Shown piece after piece: positions 62,625-64,000 of a stretch of 64,000 nucleotides of DNA. The notes beneath the pieces are model-generated. The model was not told where the DNA came from and did not search any database. It saw only the letters and a list, made by a program, of their open reading frames with translations. Positions within the stretch are counted from its first letter, which is position 1. Every line of letters starts with the position of its first letter. The translations under genes and the position numbers were made by a program. The stretch covers positions 62,001 through 126,000 of the forward strand of contig JAEYPO010000025.1 of the NCBI GenBank assembly GCA_023410595.1, in the 5' to 3' direction. The stretch is from Bacillota bacterium (GTDB taxonomy: Bacteria; Bacillota; Clostridia; Christensenellales; SZUA-584).

Positions 62625-63611
62625 ATGAAAAAATTCATTGCTGTTCTCTTTGTTGTTGTGCTCGCGATAGGGCTGATGGCTTGCGCCGCCCAAACTCCGG
62701 CGACGACCGACGGAGGCCAGGGCGCTGGCGGACAGATAAAAGTTGGTATCGTAAATAATCCGCCATCCGAGTCCGGATATCGCGCGGCGAATGTGGCAGA
62801 CTTTGAAAAAGTCTTCACTGAAGCGAACGGATACAAAGTTTCGACCACCTACAGCCTGAAGAATGACGAGCAGCTCAATGCAGCTTCGCAGTTCATCACC
62901 GAAGGTGTGGACTATCTTCTGATCTCGGCCGCCGCTACAGACGGTTGGGATGCCGTTCTTAAGAGCGCTAAGGAAGCTGGCGTTAAAGTGTTCCTGTTCG
63001 ACCGTATGATGAATGTCGACGAGAGCCTGTATGAATCTGCCGTTGTTTCCGATATGGCGAAGGAAGGAACTACGGCTGTGGATTGGCTAAAAGCCCAGAA
63101 ATTACCCGAGTATAATGTCATCCACATTCAGGGCGCTATGGGCAGCGATGCTCAGATAGGCCGCACAAACGCTCTGCAAAAGGAATTTGATGCCGGCACC
63201 ATGAAAATGGTAATGCAACAGACCGCTACCTGGGATGAAGCCGAAGCAAAGAAAATTGTCGAATCAGTAATCAACTCCGGTGAGAAATTCAATGTTATCT
63301 ATGCTGAAAATGACGGCATGGCAAAGGGCGCTGTTTCGGCTCTCGATGAGGCTGGCAAGACCCATGGCGTTGGCAAAGACGTCGTCGTAATGGGCTTCGA
63401 TTGCAACAAGTGGGCTCTTAGAGAACTGCTTGCCGGCAACTGGAACTATGACGGTCAGTGCAGCCCCTTCCAGGCTTCCGTAATCGATGGAATGATAAAG
63501 GATCTTGAGGCCGGCAAGACGGTACCGAAGAAGGTTATTTCTGAAGAGAAAGGTTTCGATGCAACGACGATTACACAGGAAGACATTGATACATATGGTC
63601 TCGGCGAATAA
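62625..63611 (+). CDS. Sugar ABC transporter substrate-binding lipoprotein (YtfQ-like)
   Basis: This 328-residue lipoprotein has lipobox LMAC (Cys20), a Gly/Gln/Thr linker and the ribose-type binding fold. Patterns are KVGIVNNPPSESGYRAANVADFEK, YLLISAAATDGWDAVLKSAKEAGVKVFLFDR and VIYAENDGMAKGAVSALDEAG. It is closest to YtfQ-type galactofuranose binders, though the ligand is not fixed by sequence. AAGGA lies 9 bases before the ATG, inside an inverted repeat. Codon use is biased, as in the other abundant-type lipoprotein at 31379. A strong hairpin separates it from the ATPase gene. Confidence 0.93.
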   Translation: MKKFIAVLFVVVLAIGLMACAAQTPATTDGGQGAGGQIKVGIVNNPPSESGYRAANVADFEKVFTEANGYKVSTTYSLKNDEQLNAASQFITEGVDYLLISAAATDGWDAVLKSAKEAGVKVFLFDRMMNVDESLYESAVVSDMAKEGTTAVDWLKAQKLPEYNVIHIQGAMGSDAQIGRTNALQKEFDAGTMKMVMQQTATWDEAEAKKIVESVINSGEKFNVIYAENDGMAKGAVSALDEAGKTHGVGKDVVVMGFDCNKWALRELLAGNWNYDGQCSPFQASVIDGMIKDLEAGKTVPKKVISEEKGFDATTITQEDIDTYGLGE

Positions 63612-63655
63612 TCGGTAAATCTTCCTCCTCTGATAACAGGGACTTAAGTGAGAAT

Positions 63656-63704
63656 GTGCGGTGCGGAGTATGCGGATTTTGCGCATACACGCACCGCCAC
63701 TTTT
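63656..63704 (+). terminator. Attenuator-type hairpin between lipoprotein and ATPase genes
   Basis: GCGGTGC (63658-63664) pairs with GCACCGC (63691-63697), and GTATGCG (63668-63674) with CGCATAC (63682-63688). Four T follow. A partial stop here would keep the binding protein in excess over the transporter. Confidence 0.8.
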
Positions 63705-63737
63705 CCAAAGATTAGTGCGCTTAAAGGATGGTTGCCT

Positions 63738-64000
63738 ATGCAAAACGACATCGTTTTATCCATGCGTAAAATATGCAAAGCATTCCCGGGTGTACGCGCT
63801 TTGCAAAATGTGGACTTCACTCTTCATAAAGGCGAGATTCACGCCCTGATGGGTGAGAATGGAGCCGGCAAGTCAACGCTGATTAAAGTTTTAACAGGCG
63901 TATACCCTAAAGATTCAGGGCAAATCCACTTAGCGGGTATTAACAAAGAAATAAATGTAAAGTCGCCTCAAGAGGCTCAGAATTTAGGTATCAGCACGGT
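63738..64000 (+). CDS. Sugar ABC transporter ATP-binding protein, N-terminal part (cut by window end)
   Basis: The first 87 codons of an ABC ATPase are present, open at the window edge. Walker A is MGENGAGKSTLIK at about residues 38-50, preceded by LSMRKICKAFPGVRALQNVDFTL. This pattern is that of the RbsA/MglA/YtfR group, whose members carry two ATPase domains. AAAGGATGG lies upstream of the ATG at 63738. It follows the YtfQ-like binding protein gene after an attenuator hairpin and should be followed by permease genes outside the window. Confidence 0.93.
   Translation, partial: MQNDIVLSMRKICKAFPGVRALQNVDFTLHKGEIHALMGENGAGKSTLIKVLTGVYPKDSGQIHLAGINKEINVKSPQEAQNLGIST

Overview
The window looks like a stretch of chromosome from an anaerobic, Gram-positive-type bacterium, most likely an uncultured or little-studied member of the Clostridia. 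This is inferred from several features: strong Shine-Dalgarno sites (ggagg/aaggag), lipoprotein-type solute-binding proteins, a YesM/YesN-type two-component system, a glycyl radical enzyme with its activase, a GH4 glycosidase, selenium-linked molybdenum hydroxylase genes and no respiratory genes. Base composition is about half G+C by eye. Isoleucine is unusually often encoded by ATA, except in the two abundant-type lipoprotein genes.

Left part (1-15.5 kb). A Mo-hydroxylase maturation gene (XdhC/CoxI type) and a histidine phosphatase come first. They are followed by a MATE exporter, an M32 carboxypeptidase, an asparaginase flanked by repeated DNA, a leftward pair (S51-type peptidase and PaaK-like adenylate-forming ligase), a leftward MoxR / DUF58 / transglutaminase operon, and tex, which appears to start at CTG.

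Centre (15.6-42.4 kb) is a purine-degradation island. A rightward operon from a TTGACA-17-TATATT promoter carries ygeY, ygeW, arcC, ssnA, ygfK, a fused selenium-dependent xanthine dehydrogenase, a dihydropyrimidinase, a TrpB-like PLP enzyme, diaminopropionate ammonia-lyase and a YheO-type regulator. This is the gene set linked to anaerobic purine/urate breakdown: ring opening, removal of carbamoyl groups to give ATP through carbamate kinase, and diaminopropionate cleavage to pyruvate and ammonia. A BMP-type (nucleoside-like) ABC transporter follows. A leftward operon then encodes a second, three-subunit xanthine dehydrogenase plus an unexplained prenyltransferase/cyclase-fold protein. Guanine deaminase is divergent from it and would supply xanthine.

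Right part (42.5-64 kb) is sugar and fermentative metabolism. A LacI-controlled divergent locus holds a GPH symporter on one side and PIG-L deacetylase, GH4 glycosidase and BadF-type kinase on the other, with two operator-like sites 84 bp apart. Next come an L-arabinose operon (FGGY kinase, araA, araD) and a GntR/FCD regulator with a perfect 17-bp operator on its own promoter. A glycyl radical enzyme of unassigned substrate follows with its activase and an FMN-barrel protein. Last are a YesN/YesM two-component system with its own sugar-binding lipoprotein and the start of a YtfQ/YtfR-like sugar ABC transporter, cut by the window end.

The most striking unexplained signal is a family of at least 14 short hairpin repeats scattered between genes. 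Stem sequences vary by compensating changes, while the loop keeps a CGTGAG-like core. No tRNA, rRNA, CRISPR array or insertion sequence was seen.
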